DNA of 64,000 nucleotides. It comes from Streptomyces sp. TLI_053. Lineage in GTDB: Bacteria > Actinomycetota > Actinomycetes > Streptomycetales > Streptomycetaceae. The stretch lies in the NCBI RefSeq assembly GCF_900105395.1, contig NZ_LT629775.1:2188501-2252500 (forward strand). The letters run 5' to 3'. Position 1 is the first letter of the stretch. Each line of letters starts with the position of its first letter. Positions 25,647-35,007 of this stretch are shown here, piece by piece. The notes beneath the pieces are model-generated. The model was not told the origin of the DNA, did no database searches, and was given only the letters and a program-made list of their open reading frames with translations. A program made the position numbers and the translations under genes.

Positions 25647-27383
25647 ATGACCTCCTCCTCCGCGACCGCGCCCACCGCCGCGCCGACTGCCGCGCCGGTG
25701 CCCGCCGCCGGGCCGCCGGTGCTCAGCGTCCGCGACCTCTCCGTCAGCTTCGCCGACCCGCGCGGCGGCGCACCCGTGCACGCCGTGCGGGGCCTGTCCT
25801 TCGACCTCGCCCGGGGCGAGGTCCTCGGCCTGGTCGGCGAGTCCGGCTCCGGCAAGTCCGCCACCGGGCTCGCCGTGCTGGGCCTGCACGACCCGCGCAC
25901 CACCACGGTCACCGGCTCGGTCCGGCTGGACGGGCAGGAGCTGGTCGGCGCCGGGGAGCGGGTGCTGCGACAGGTGCGCGGCGGGCGGGTGGCCCTGGTC
26001 TTCCAGGACGCGCTGACCTCGCTCAGCCCCTTCCACACCGTCGGCGCGCAGCTCGCCGAGATGTACCGGCTGCACCACCCCCGCGCGGGCCGGGCGGAGG
26101 CCGGCCGGGCCGCCGCCGCCATGCTCGACCGGGTGGGCATCCCGGCCGCCCGGACGGCCGACCACCCGCACCGCTTCTCCGGCGGCATGCGGCAGCGGGT
26201 GATGATCGCGATGGCCCTGCTGAACAATCCCGACGTGCTGATCGCCGACGAGCCCACCACCGCGCTCGACGCCCGCGTCCAGGGCCAGGTGCTCGACCTG
26301 CTGGGCGAGTTGCAGCGCGAGCACGGCACCGCCGTGCTGCTGGTCAGCCACGACCTCGGGGTGGTCGCGGGCAGCACCGACCGCACCCTCGTGCTGCGCG
26401 GCGGCCGGGAGGTGGAGACCGCGCCCACCGCGGAGCTGCTGGCTGCACCCCGGGAGCCGTACACCAGGGCCCTGGTCGGCGCCGCGCTGACGCTGGAATC
26501 GGTGCCGGGCACACCGCTGCCGACCGTCGACGACCCCTCGCCGGCGCCCCGGCCGACCGACCGCCCCGGTCCGGCGGCGTCCGGGTCCGCCTCGGCCACC
26601 GGCGGGCGGTGGCTGGTCGAGGTCGAGGACCTCTCGGTGCACTTCCCCGGCCGCCGCCGCTTCCCCGGGACGCGGTCCGAGCCGGTGCGGGCCGTCGAGG
26701 GGCTCGGCCTGCGCATCGCGCCCGGCGAGACGCTCGGCCTGGTCGGCGAGTCCGGATCCGGGAAGTCCACCACCGCGCGGGTGCTGGCCGGTCTCCAGCC
26801 CGCCACCGCCGGCACCGTCCGGTACGACGGCCAGGACGCCGGCCGGCCGGACCGGGCGCTGCGGCGGCGGCTCGCCAAGGAGGTCCAGCTGGTCTTCCAG
26901 GACCCGTACGCCTCGCTCAACCCGCGCCGCACCGTCGCGCAGACCCTGGAGACCCCGCTGCGGCTGCACACCGCGCTCGGCCCCGACGAACGGCGGCGGC
27001 GGTCCGCCGAACTGCTGGAGCGGGTCGGGCTGCCGGCCGACCGGCTGGACCGCTATCCGCACGAGTTCTCCGGCGGCCAGCGCCAGCGGATCGGGATCGC
27101 CCGCGCGCTCGCGGCCGAACCCCGGCTGATCATCGCCGACGAGCCGGTGTCCGCACTGGACGTGTCGGTCCAGGCGCAGGTCCTCAATCTGCTCATGGAA
27201 CTGCGCGAACAGCTCGGCGTCGCCTTCCTGTTCGTCTCGCACGACCTCGCGGTGGTCCGCCACTTCTGCGACCGGGTGGCGGTGATGCACCGCGGCCGGC
27301 TGGTCGAATCCGCGGACCGCGACCGCCTGTTCGCCGCGCCGCACACCGAGTACACCCGGGAGCTGCTGGCCGCCGCGCGCTGA
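25647..27383 (+). CDS. Fused DppD-DppF ABC transporter ATPase
   Basis: A 578-residue protein with two complete ATPase halves. Half 1 (about 25-275) has GESGSGKSA, FSGGMRQR and LIADEPTTALD; half 2 (about 320-578) has GESGSGKST, FSGGQRQR and IIADEPVSALD. A Pro-rich linker joins them. Each half usually is a separate protein (DppD, DppF), so this single polypeptide supplies both nucleotide-binding sites of the importer. TGGAG precedes the ATG, 33 bases after the permease stop. Confidence 0.93.
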   Translation: MTSSSATAPTAAPTAAPVPAAGPPVLSVRDLSVSFADPRGGAPVHAVRGLSFDLARGEVLGLVGESGSGKSATGLAVLGLHDPRTTTVTGSVRLDGQELVGAGERVLRQVRGGRVALVFQDALTSLSPFHTVGAQLAEMYRLHHPRAGRAEAGRAAAAMLDRVGIPAARTADHPHRFSGGMRQRVMIAMALLNNPDVLIADEPTTALDARVQGQVLDLLGELQREHGTAVLLVSHDLGVVAGSTDRTLVLRGGREVETAPTAELLAAPREPYTRALVGAALTLESVPGTPLPTVDDPSPAPRPTDRPGPAASGSASATGGRWLVEVEDLSVHFPGRRRFPGTRSEPVRAVEGLGLRIAPGETLGLVGESGSGKSTTARVLAGLQPATAGTVRYDGQDAGRPDRALRRRLAKEVQLVFQDPYASLNPRRTVAQTLETPLRLHTALGPDERRRRSAELLERVGLPADRLDRYPHEFSGGQRQRIGIARALAAEPRLIIADEPVSALDVSVQAQVLNLLMELREQLGVAFLFVSHDLAVVRHFCDRVAVMHRGRLVESADRDRLFAAPHTEYTRELLAAAR

Positions 27384-27538
27384 GCGGACCACGCTCCCGG
27401 GGCCCGCCGCCCGCGGCGGCGCGCACGACCGGCCGACAGTTCGGGTCTTCGCCTGCGCGGCCGGTACCGGGCGCGTTAGCGTGCAGCGAACGACCGCTGC
27501 GGCGGTCCGACGGGACATCTGCTCGATCCGGGAGAAAC

Positions 27539-28102
27539 GTGTCCGAGGAAAAGCTGCTCGCCAGGATCAACCACGGCTTCGACCACCTCGACGCCGACGG
27601 GGACGGCCTGCTGACCGAGCACGACCACGTGCTGATGGGCCGGGCGGTGGCCCGTTCGCTGGGGCACGCGGAGGGTTCGCGCACCGAGGAGCGCATCGTC
27701 GACGCCTACCTGGCGATCTGGCGCGACCTGCACGTCTCCCACCTGCCGGTCGGCACCACCTCGATCGGCCGCGCGCAGTTCGTCGCCTCGACCCGCTCGC
27801 TGGCCGACGACCCGGTGGCCGCGCGGACCGTGCTCGGCGCGCTGGCCGAGGCCTTCCTCGCGATCGCCGACGTGGACGGCAGCGGAACGGTGGACGCGGG
27901 CGAGTTCTTCGTCTTCCAGCGCGGGCACTTCTCCGCCCTCTCCCGCGACGACGCCGACGAGGCGTTCCGCCGGCTGGACGTGGACGGCGACGGCGTGCTC
28001 TCGGCCGAGGAGTTCGTCGGCGGCATCATCGAGTTCTGGACCAGCCGCGAGGCCGAGGCCCCCGGACACTGGTGGGCCGGGCGTCCTCCGTACGCGGTCT
28101 GA
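27539..28102 (+). CDS. EF-hand calcium-binding protein (calerythrin-like)
   Basis: A 187-residue cytosolic protein with three canonical 12-residue EF loops: DADGDGLLTEHD (18-29), DVDGSGTVDAGE (111-122) and DVDGDGVLSAEE (147-158). A degenerate second hand lies between about 60 and 80. This four-hand layout with one defective site is that of actinobacterial calerythrin, a calcium buffer or sensor. The GTG at 27539 has GGGAG close by. It follows the ABC operon by 155 bases and a weak hairpin, so it is probably separately transcribed. Confidence 0.9.
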   Translation: MSEEKLLARINHGFDHLDADGDGLLTEHDHVLMGRAVARSLGHAEGSRTEERIVDAYLAIWRDLHVSHLPVGTTSIGRAQFVASTRSLADDPVAARTVLGALAEAFLAIADVDGSGTVDAGEFFVFQRGHFSALSRDDADEAFRRLDVDGDGVLSAEEFVGGIIEFWTSREAEAPGHWWAGRPPYAV

Positions 28103-28454
28103 CGGGGACCCGTCCGAACCGGACCGCGGGACGCCGTCCGGCCCGCCCGGCGGGAGCCCCGCGCGCCGCGCCGCGGGAGCCCGTCGGCTCCTGCGGTCCG
28201 GGGATCCGCGCAGGTGACCGGCGGTCTCCCGGCCGACGGCGGGAGCAGGGGCGGGCACGGCGGCGGGGCGGTCCGGCGGGTAGCGTGGCGGTGCCGGCGC
28301 CCGGACGGGGCCGGACGCTGTCACGACGGGTCGGTGCGTCCCGGCCGCCCCCGGCCGGCCGGACGCCGCACCGTCGGGCCGCGCGCCAGGACCGCCCGGA
28401 CCGGCCGTCGCGTCCGGCCGGACGCGGCGCGCACAGCCGCAAGGAACCATCCGC
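28103..28454. other. 352-nt gap before the type III PKS
   Basis: Very GC-rich with several small inverted repeats (for example GTCCG-AAC-CGGAC near 28110), but no coding sequence or clear terminator. The PKS promoter must be here or in its last 150 bases. Confidence 0.4.
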
Positions 28455-29549
28455 ATGCCCAGCACGGCCCCCACCCCCGCTCCCCCCACCACCCGGTCCG
28501 TCCCCGCCTTCGTCGCCCGCCCGGCCCTCGCCCTCGGGACCCACACCGTGACGGCCGAGCGGATCCGGGAGGACATCCTCGACCGCAACCCCGACTACCC
28601 GGCCCGGCAGGCCCAGACCGTCCGGCTGGCGCTCGGCAACCTGCCCGGCACCCGCCGCTACTTCCGGCCGTACGAGCTGGTCTCCTCCCCCGGGCGGACC
28701 GCCGCCGAACGCAAGACCACGACCTTCGGCGACCTGCTGGCCGCCGCCGAACAGGCCGCCACCGAGGCGATGCTGACGGCGGGCGTCCGGCCCGAGCAGG
28801 TGGACTGCGTGATCGTGTCCAGCGCGACCGGCGACGCCGTGCCCGGTCTGGACGTCCACCTCCAGCAGAACCTGGGCCTGCGCCCCGACATCAGCCGGCT
28901 GCCGATGAGCCAGCTGGCCTGCGCGGGCGGCGCCCACGTCCTGCTCACGGCCCGTCGCTTCCTGGCCTGGAACCCGGCCGCCGTGGTGCTGGTGGTCGCC
29001 GCCGAGTCGCTCTCCTCGCTCTACCAGAACAGCCGCACCTCGGTGGAGGACCAGATCTACAAGGGCCTCTGGGGCGACGCGGCGGCGGCCGCCGTGGTCA
29101 CGGCCGAGCAGCGCACGCCCGGGCTCGGGCTGGACCACTGCTTCGAGTACACCATCCCGCACACCACCGACCGCTACCGCAAGCTGACGGACCACCGGGG
29201 CGACCACTTCGCCTCCACCCGGGCCTCGCTCCGCTCGGTCACCGACCTGGGCCCGGCGCTGCTCGACTGGCTGGACCGGCACGGCGGACGGGAGCTGGAC
29301 TTCGGCGTGCTGCACCCGGGCGGCCCGGCCATCCTGGACCGGCTCGGGGTACTGCTCGACGCGGACGCCGCGTTCCTGCGGCACTCGCGGGACGTCCTCA
29401 CCGAGGAGGGCAACCTGGGCGGGGCCACCGTGTTCTCCGTCCTCGCCCGCACCCATCGCACGCCTCCGCCGGCCGGCGCCCGCGGCCTGCTGCTGGGCCT
29501 CGGCCCGGGGGTGACCCTGAGCACCCTGCTGGCCACCTGGTGCGGCTGA
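28455..29549 (+). CDS. Type III polyketide synthase (chalcone/stilbene synthase family)
   Basis: A 364-residue ketosynthase homodimer subunit. The catalytic triad is in place: Cys156 (PMSQLACAGG), His287 (VLHPGGP) and Asn320 (EEGNLGGATVF). The C-terminal GLGPGVT loop, a family hallmark, is present. Such enzymes extend a CoA starter with malonyl-CoA and cyclise the product. The residues around the active site differ from RppA and germicidin synthase as I remember them, so I do not assign a product. AAGGAA lies eight bases before the ATG. No tailoring oxidase or methyltransferase is adjacent; a DMT exporter converges on it. Confidence 0.9.
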   Translation: MPSTAPTPAPPTTRSVPAFVARPALALGTHTVTAERIREDILDRNPDYPARQAQTVRLALGNLPGTRRYFRPYELVSSPGRTAAERKTTTFGDLLAAAEQAATEAMLTAGVRPEQVDCVIVSSATGDAVPGLDVHLQQNLGLRPDISRLPMSQLACAGGAHVLLTARRFLAWNPAAVVLVVAAESLSSLYQNSRTSVEDQIYKGLWGDAAAAAVVTAEQRTPGLGLDHCFEYTIPHTTDRYRKLTDHRGDHFASTRASLRSVTDLGPALLDWLDRHGGRELDFGVLHPGGPAILDRLGVLLDADAAFLRHSRDVLTEEGNLGGATVFSVLARTHRTPPPAGARGLLLGLGPGVTLSTLLATWCG

Positions 29550-29574
29550 GCCGGTGCCGGGCCGGTGCCGGGCC

Positions 29575-29646
29575 GGACTACCGGACCGCGCCCCGGGCGG
29601 CCCTCCGGGCGGACTACCTGACCGCGTCCCGGGCGGCCCTCCGGGC
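29575..29646. repeat. Tandem 36-bp duplication over the 3' end of the DMT gene
   Basis: Units 29575-29610 and 29611-29646 differ at only two or three positions. The second unit contains the last codons and TAG stop of the transporter gene (29614); the first carries a copy of the same stop, so the reading-frame end has been duplicated. Confidence 0.85.
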
Positions 29647-30690
29647 GGACCGCCGGGCCGAGGGCCGTCCCGACCCCCGGCTGCCGCTCACCACCAGACA
29701 CACGCCGGCGACCACGACGGCCCCGCCCACCAGGGTGGGGCCGGTCAGCGGCTCGGCCAGCACCAGCCACCCCAGGAGCACGGCCACCACCGGATTCACG
29801 TACGCGTAGGTGGCCACCAGCGTCAGCGGGGCCGAACGCAGCAGCCAGGCGTATGCGGTGAAGGCGACCAGCGAACCGAACACCACCAGGAAGGCCAGCG
29901 CCAGCCAGGACCGGGTGGACACGTCGCCGGGGCGCAGACCGCGTTCCTCCCCCCGGGCCAGGCCGATCAGCAGATTGCCGAGCCCCCCGGCGAGCATCTG
30001 GTAGGCGCTGGACGCGAGGACGTTCCCGGGCATCCGGATCCGCTTGCCGGCGAAGGAGCCGAACGCCCAGGTGAGGGTGGCGCAGATGATCGCCACCACC
30101 CCGGCGGGGGCTACCGACCCGCCGATCGCGGGGGCGGAGAGCACGGCCAGGCCCACCAGTCCGAGCAGCACTCCGGCCAGTTCGGCGCGCTTGGGCCGCT
30201 CGCCCCCGGCGGCCATCAGCAGCACCATCCAGAGCGGCACGGCGGCGACCAGCAGCGCGGCCAGGCCGGACGGGACGGAGGTCTCGCCGAGCACCACGAG
30301 TCCGTTGCCGCCGGTCAGCAGCAGCAGTCCGACCAGGACCGCGGAGCCCAGCTGCCGCAGGTCCACCCGGAGTCCGTCCCGGCCGTGGCGGACGGCGACG
30401 AAGCCGGCGAGCAGCAGACCGGCGGTCAGGAAGCGGGCGGCGGCGGAGAGGAAGGACGGCATGGTCTCCACCGCGATCCGGATCGCCAGATACGTCGAGC
30501 CCCACACCACGTAGACCACCACCAGCGCCGTCCACACCCCGGCGCCGAGCCGCCCGGCCGGAGCCCCGTCGGTCTCGGCGGTGCCGCCGGTGCCGCCGGG
30601 GCCTTTCGCGAGGGCGTCGACGGGGGCGTCGGCGAGGGCCGGGCGGGCGGCCGCGGACCCGGCCGACCGGCGTTCGGCGGGAACTGTCAT
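29614..30690 (-). CDS. EamA/DMT-family transporter
   Basis: A 358-residue membrane protein with ten helices in two EamA repeats, the first beginning VYVVWGSTYLAIRIAVE, a typical RhaT/YedA-type start, the second IICATLTWAFGSFAGKRI. Members export amino acids or metabolites. The first 50 residues are a disordered polar lead and the last 20 are Arg-rich. ATG at 30690 has GGGGGA at good spacing. It could export a neighbouring product such as that of the PKS, but this is only proximity. Confidence 0.88.
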   Translation of the reverse strand: MTVPAERRSAGSAAARPALADAPVDALAKGPGGTGGTAETDGAPAGRLGAGVWTALVVVYVVWGSTYLAIRIAVETMPSFLSAAARFLTAGLLLAGFVAVRHGRDGLRVDLRQLGSAVLVGLLLLTGGNGLVVLGETSVPSGLAALLVAAVPLWMVLLMAAGGERPKRAELAGVLLGLVGLAVLSAPAIGGSVAPAGVVAIICATLTWAFGSFAGKRIRMPGNVLASSAYQMLAGGLGNLLIGLARGEERGLRPGDVSTRSWLALAFLVVFGSLVAFTAYAWLLRSAPLTLVATYAYVNPVVAVLLGWLVLAEPLTGPTLVGGAVVVAGVCLVVSGSRGSGRPSARRSARRAARDAVR

Positions 30691-30872
30691 GGGTGTCCCC
30701 CTGGGACGGTGCTGGCAGATGTACCCGACATGACACCGCATCGGCCACCCCGCGCGCCAGTGGGTATCACCAGGCGGTCACCATCGAACACCGGTCCGCG
30801 TCCCGACCCCGGCCGTGCGGTCCCCGTCCTGCCCCGTCCGGTCCCGCCCCGCCCCGTCCTCGAGGAGTCCCC

Positions 30873-31292
30873 GTGCCGCCCGCCCTCCCCTTCTTCGTCT
30901 ACGGCACCCTGCTCACCGGGGAGCGCAACCACGCGGTGTTCCTGGCCGGCCGCTGCGCCTCGGTACGGCCGGCGGTCCTGCCCGGCGCGGCGCTGCACGC
31001 CGGGCCCGGGTTCCCGTACGCCGTGCCGGACGCCGAGCCCGGCCGGCGGATCCTCGGCGAGCTGGTGACGATCCGCCCCGCCGCGTACCCGGAGGCGCTC
31101 GCGGCGCTGGACCGGCTGGAGGACTGCCGTCCGGACGGCGGCGGCGAGTACGTCCGCGAGCGGCTGACCGTCCGCACCGAGGACGGCGGCACCGCCCCGG
31201 CCTGGGTGTACCTGGCCGGGGCGGCCGTCGGCGCCCGGCTGCGCGCGCACCCGGCGCTGATCGCCTCCGGCGACTGGCGGCGGCGCGGCTGA
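30873..31292 (+). CDS. Gamma-glutamylcyclotransferase-like protein (GGCT/AIG2 fold)
   Basis: A 139-residue protein. The N-terminal FFVYGTLLTGERNH is the YGSL-type substrate loop, and LDRLEDCR contains the conserved acidic residue used in catalysis by GGCT enzymes. The family opens gamma-glutamyl amides to 5-oxoproline or acts in side-chain processing of natural products. GTG at 30873 has GAGGAG five bases upstream. It stands alone between the divergent DMT gene and the convergent catalase. Confidence 0.85.
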   Translation: MPPALPFFVYGTLLTGERNHAVFLAGRCASVRPAVLPGAALHAGPGFPYAVPDAEPGRRILGELVTIRPAAYPEALAALDRLEDCRPDGGGEYVRERLTVRTEDGGTAPAWVYLAGAAVGARLRAHPALIASGDWRRRG

Positions 31293-31327
31293 GCGCCGAC
31301 GGCCGGGGACGGCACCGGCCCGGCCCC

Positions 31328-32788
31328 TCAGTCCCCGGTGAGCCCCCGGGCGACCCGGTCGCCGAGCGCCCGGTCGACGTTGCGCCAGTACTCCAGTGCC
31401 CGCCGGAGCACCGGGTCGCTCACCCCGGCTCCGAGGTGCCCGACGATGTTGGCGACCAGCCGGTCCCGCTGCCCGTCGTCCAGCACCTGCCGCACCAGGG
31501 TGCCCGCCTGGCCCCAGTCGTCGTCCTCGGCGTGCGGCGAGTACGCCTCCCGCACCATCCCGCCGGAGCTCTGCCACCCCGCCGCCGGGTCGTCGTAGGC
31601 CCTCGGGTCCGCCGCCGGCCCGCCGTAGGAGTTGGGCGCGTAGGGCGCCGCCGCCCGCGACGGGTCGAAGCGCATCGGCCCGTCCTTGGCGTAGGAGTGC
31701 ACCGGGACGTGCGGCCGGTTCGGCGGCAGCTGGGCGTAGTTGGGCCCGATCCGGTACCGGTGGGTGTCGGGGTACGAGAAGATCCGGCCGAGCAGCATCT
31801 TGTCCGGCGAGACGCTGATGCCCGGCACCAGGTTGGCGGGCTCGAAGGCGGCCTGTTCGATGTGGACGAAGTAGTCCTCGGGGTTGCGGTCCAGCGTCAG
31901 CTTCCCGACCGGGATCAGCGGGTAGTCGCCGTGCGGCCAGACCTTGGTCAGGTCGAAGGGGTTGAACCGGTAGCCCGGCGCCTCGTCGAAGGGCATGACC
32001 TGCACGTACAGCGTCCACGACGGCGGGGTGCCGCCGTCGACGGCCTGCCAGAGGTCCTGGCGGTGCAGGTCGGGGTCGGTGCCCGCCAGCCGGTCGGCCT
32101 CGTCCTGGGTCAGGAAGTCGACGCCCTGGTCCGTCCTGAAGTGGTACTTCACCCAGAACCGCGCACCGTCCGCGTTGATCCACAGGTAGGTGTGCGAGCC
32201 GTAGCCGTTCATGTGCCGGTAGGACTTCGGGATGCCCCGGTCCCCCATCAGCCAGGTCACCATGTGGGCGGACTCCGGCGACAGCGTCCAGAAGTCCCAC
32301 TGCATGTCATGGTCGCGCAGGCCGTTGTCGGTACGGCGCTTCTGCGAGCGGATGAAGTCCTGGAACTTGATCGTGTCGCGGACGAAGAAGACCGGCGTGT
32401 TGTTGCCGACCAGGTCGTAGTTGCCGTCCTCGGTGTAGAACTTCAGCGCGAACCCGCGCGGGTCCCGCCAGGTGTCCGGACTGCCCTGCTCGCCCGCGAC
32501 CGTCGAGAACCGCGCCAGCACCTCGGTCCGCTTCCCCGGCTGGAACAGCAGCGCCTTGGTCCAGCGGCTCACGTCCTCCGTCGTCTCGAAGGAGCCGTAG
32601 GCCCCGGCGCCCTTGGCGTGCACCACCCGTTCGGGCACCCGCTCCCGGTTGAACTGCGCCATCTTCTCGATCAGGTAGTGGTCGTGGAGCAGGATCGGGC
32701 CGTCCCGTCCCACGGTGAGCGAGTGCTCGTCGCTCGGAACCGGGATCCCGGCGTTGGAGGTCGTGCGCGGGACCGCTGAGTCGGACAT
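31328..32788 (-). CDS. katA: Monofunctional haem catalase (small-subunit clade)
   Basis: A 486-residue catalase. The essential His is in [14 protein letters not shown], the distal Asn in [12 protein letters not shown], and the haem-ligand Tyr in [13 protein letters not shown]. The size places it in the small-subunit group. It degrades hydrogen peroxide in the cytosol. GGGAGGA lies six bases before the ATG. The 207-bp divergent gap to cobL contains a 15-bp tandem repeat that may be regulatory. No catR/fur gene is adjacent. Confidence 0.95.
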   Translation of the reverse strand: MSDSAVPRTTSNAGIPVPSDEHSLTVGRDGPILLHDHYLIEKMAQFNRERVPERVVHAKGAGAYGSFETTEDVSRWTKALLFQPGKRTEVLARFSTVAGEQGSPDTWRDPRGFALKFYTEDGNYDLVGNNTPVFFVRDTIKFQDFIRSQKRRTDNGLRDHDMQWDFWTLSPESAHMVTWLMGDRGIPKSYRHMNGYGSHTYLWINADGARFWVKYHFRTDQGVDFLTQDEADRLAGTDPDLHRQDLWQAVDGGTPPSWTLYVQVMPFDEAPGYRFNPFDLTKVWPHGDYPLIPVGKLTLDRNPEDYFVHIEQAAFEPANLVPGISVSPDKMLLGRIFSYPDTHRYRIGPNYAQLPPNRPHVPVHSYAKDGPMRFDPSRAAAPYAPNSYGGPAADPRAYDDPAAGWQSSGGMVREAYSPHAEDDDWGQAGTLVRQVLDDGQRDRLVANIVGHLGAGVSDPVLRRALEYWRNVDRALGDRVARGLTGD

Positions 32789-32797
32789 GGTGTCCTC

Positions 32798-32827
32798 CCT
32801 TGCGTACTGGAGCCTTGCGTGCTGGAG
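32798..32827. repeat. 15-bp tandem repeat in catalase upstream region
   Basis: CCTTGCGTACTGGAG at 32798-32812 is repeated at 32813-32827 with one change (A to G). It lies 10-39 bp upstream of the catalase start codon, overlapping the likely leader. It may be an operator or a slipped-strand duplication. Confidence 0.6.
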
Positions 32828-32995
32828 TGCCCCCCGGCGTACTCGACTGCCCCCGGGCGGGCGGCGCATGCCACGGCCCCCGGACGACGCTATGCCCGGG
32901 CGTCCGGGGCCGCACCCTGGCCGCACCCGGGGCGAATACCGCCAGGTAGGCTGCCCACACCCCGCGTCGACGACCCCGCCCCGAGGAGCCCCCCG

Positions 32996-34249
32996 GTGTC
33001 CCAGCAGCCACCCCCGATCACCGTCGTCGGGATCGGGGCCGACGGCTGGCCCGGACTGGCCGCCACCGCGCGCGCCGCCCTGCGGGCCGCCGGGGCCGTG
33101 ATCGGCGGCCCCCGGCAGCTGGACCTGCTGCCCGCCGACGAGGTCGGAGCCGAACGGGTGCCCTGGCCGTCCCCGCTGCGCCCGGCCGTCCCCGGCCTGC
33201 TCGCCCGGTACGCGGACCGCAGGCCGGTCGTGCTGGCCAGCGGCGACCCGATGTTCTTCGGCATCGGCCGCACCCTCGCCGAGACCGTCGGCCCCGAACG
33301 GCTGCGGATCCTGCCGCACCCCTCCTCGGTCGCCCACGCCTGCGCCCGGCTCGGCTGGCCGCTGGAGGCCACCGAGGTGGTCAGCCTGGTCGGCCGGCCC
33401 CTCGACACGCTGCGGCTCGCCCTCAACCCCGGCCGTCGGCTGCTGGTGCTCAGCGCCGGTTCCGCCACCCCCGCCGCCGTCGCCGCGCTGCTCGCCGCGC
33501 ACGGCTACGGCTCGGCCCGGCTGCGGGTCCTCGAACAGCTCGGCGGGCCCGGCGAACGGCAGCTGGACGGCCCCGCCGACGGCTGGCCGCACCCGCCCGG
33601 CGACCCGCTCAACCTGGTCGCCGTCGAACTCGGCGCCGACGGCCCCCGCACCCCGGTCGTCCCCGGCCTGCCCGACGACGCGTACGAGAGCGACGGCCAG
33701 CTGACCAAGCGGCACGTGCGCGCCGCCACGCTCGCCACCCTGGCCCCCGTCCCCGGCGAACTGCTCTGGGACGTCGGCGGCGGCTCGGGCTCGATCGCGA
33801 TCGAGTGGCTGCGCGCCCACCGCGACAACCGGGCCGTCACGGTCGAACGCGACCCGGTGCGGGCCGAGCGGATCGTCCGCAACGCCGCCGCCCTGGGCGT
33901 GCCCCGGCTGCGCGTGGTCACCGGCCCCGCCCCGGACGCGCTCGCCGGACTGCCCGCCCCGGACGCGGTGTTCGTCGGCGGCGGCCTCACCGCGCCCGGT
34001 CTGCTCGACACCTGCTGGGCCGCGCTGCCGCCCGGCGGCCGACTGGTCGCCAACACGGTGACCCTGGAGTCGGAGGCGCTGCTCACCACCTGGTACCGGC
34101 GGCACGGCGGCGAGCTGCTGCGGCTCGCCGTGGCGCACGCCGTCCCGGTCGGCGGCTTCACCGGCTGGCGCCAGGCGATGCCGGTCACCCAGTGGTCCGC
34201 CGTCAAGCCCGCCGCCGACACCCTCACCTCCCGGGAGAACGCCTCGTGA
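32996..34249 (+). CDS. cobL: Precorrin-6Y C5,15-methyltransferase (decarboxylating), CbiE-CbiT fusion
   Basis: A 417-residue fusion. The N-terminal CbiE half (about 7-210) has the tetrapyrrole methylase start [12 protein letters not shown] and the [10 protein letters not shown] motif; the C-terminal CbiT half (about 225-400) has [12 protein letters not shown] and the SAM loop [16 protein letters not shown]. It methylates C5 and C15 and decarboxylates the acetate side chain in aerobic B12 synthesis. GTG at 32996 has GAGGAG seven bases upstream. It is the first gene of a three-gene unit with cobM and cobK, all overlapping. Confidence 0.94.
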   Translation: MSQQPPPITVVGIGADGWPGLAATARAALRAAGAVIGGPRQLDLLPADEVGAERVPWPSPLRPAVPGLLARYADRRPVVLASGDPMFFGIGRTLAETVGPERLRILPHPSSVAHACARLGWPLEATEVVSLVGRPLDTLRLALNPGRRLLVLSAGSATPAAVAALLAAHGYGSARLRVLEQLGGPGERQLDGPADGWPHPPGDPLNLVAVELGADGPRTPVVPGLPDDAYESDGQLTKRHVRAATLATLAPVPGELLWDVGGGSGSIAIEWLRAHRDNRAVTVERDPVRAERIVRNAAALGVPRLRVVTGPAPDALAGLPAPDAVFVGGGLTAPGLLDTCWAALPPGGRLVANTVTLESEALLTTWYRRHGGELLRLAVAHAVPVGGFTGWRQAMPVTQWSAVKPAADTLTSRENAS

Positions 34250-35007
34250 CCGTCCACTTCGTCGGGGCCGGCCCCGGCGCCGCCGACCTGATCACCCTGC
34301 GCGGCCAGCGGATCCTGGCCCGCGCCGAGGTCTGCCTCTACGCCGGCAGCCTGGTGCCGCGCGAACTGCTCGCCGAGTGCCCGCCCGGCGCCCGGCTGGT
34401 CGACACCGCCGACCTCACCCTGGACGTGATCGTCGAGGAGATGGTCCGCGCCCACGCCGCCGGGCAGGACGTCGCCCGGCTGCACTCCGGCGACCCGTCG
34501 GTGTTCAGCGCCGTCGCCGAGCAGATGCGCCGCCTCAACGCGGCCGGCGTGCCCTACGAGGTGGTCCCGGGCGTACCGGCCTTCGCCGCCGCGGCGGCCG
34601 CTCTGAAGCGCGAGCTGACCGTGCCGACCGTCGGCCAGACCGTGATCCTCACCCGGATCGCCAAGCGCGCCACCCCGATGCCGCCGGGAGAGGACCTCGC
34701 CACCCTCGGCCGCAGCGGCGCCCTGCTCGTACTGCACCTGGCCGCCGGGTACGTGGACGACGTGGTCGAGCAGCTGCTCCCGCACTACGGGGCGGACTGC
34801 CCGGCCGCCGTGGTCGCGATGGCCAGCCGGCCGGACGAGCTGGTGCTGCGCGGCACCGTCGGGGACATCGCCGGACAGCTGAAGGCCGCCGGTGTGGTCC
34901 GCACCGCCGTGATCATCGTCGGCCGCACCCTGGCCGCCGAGCAGTTCCGCGACAGCCACCTCTACTCCGCGGACCGCGAGCGCCCGCACAAGTCCTGCGG
35001 CGCCTGA
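34246..35007 (+). CDS. cobM: Precorrin-4 C11-methyltransferase
   Basis: A 253-residue SAM methylase of the tetrapyrrole family. It opens [20 protein letters not shown], and contains [11 protein letters not shown] and [15 protein letters not shown], which hold the family SAM-binding glycines and Asp; [11 protein letters not shown] is typical of the CobM/CbiF branch. It methylates precorrin-4 to precorrin-5. The GTG overlaps the cobL stop as GTGA, and its own stop overlaps cobK as TGATG. Confidence 0.95.
   Translation: MTVHFVGAGPGAADLITLRGQRILARAEVCLYAGSLVPRELLAECPPGARLVDTADLTLDVIVEEMVRAHAAGQDVARLHSGDPSVFSAVAEQMRRLNAAGVPYEVVPGVPAFAAAAAALKRELTVPTVGQTVILTRIAKRATPMPPGEDLATLGRSGALLVLHLAAGYVDDVVEQLLPHYGADCPAAVVAMASRPDELVLRGTVGDIAGQLKAAGVVRTAVIIVGRTLAAEQFRDSHLYSADRERPHKSCGA

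Noticed and set aside
22015..27518. Long minus-strand open frames opposite the peptide transporter operon
   Set aside because: Repetitive Gly/Val/Arg translations mirror GC-biased codons of the real plus-strand genes.
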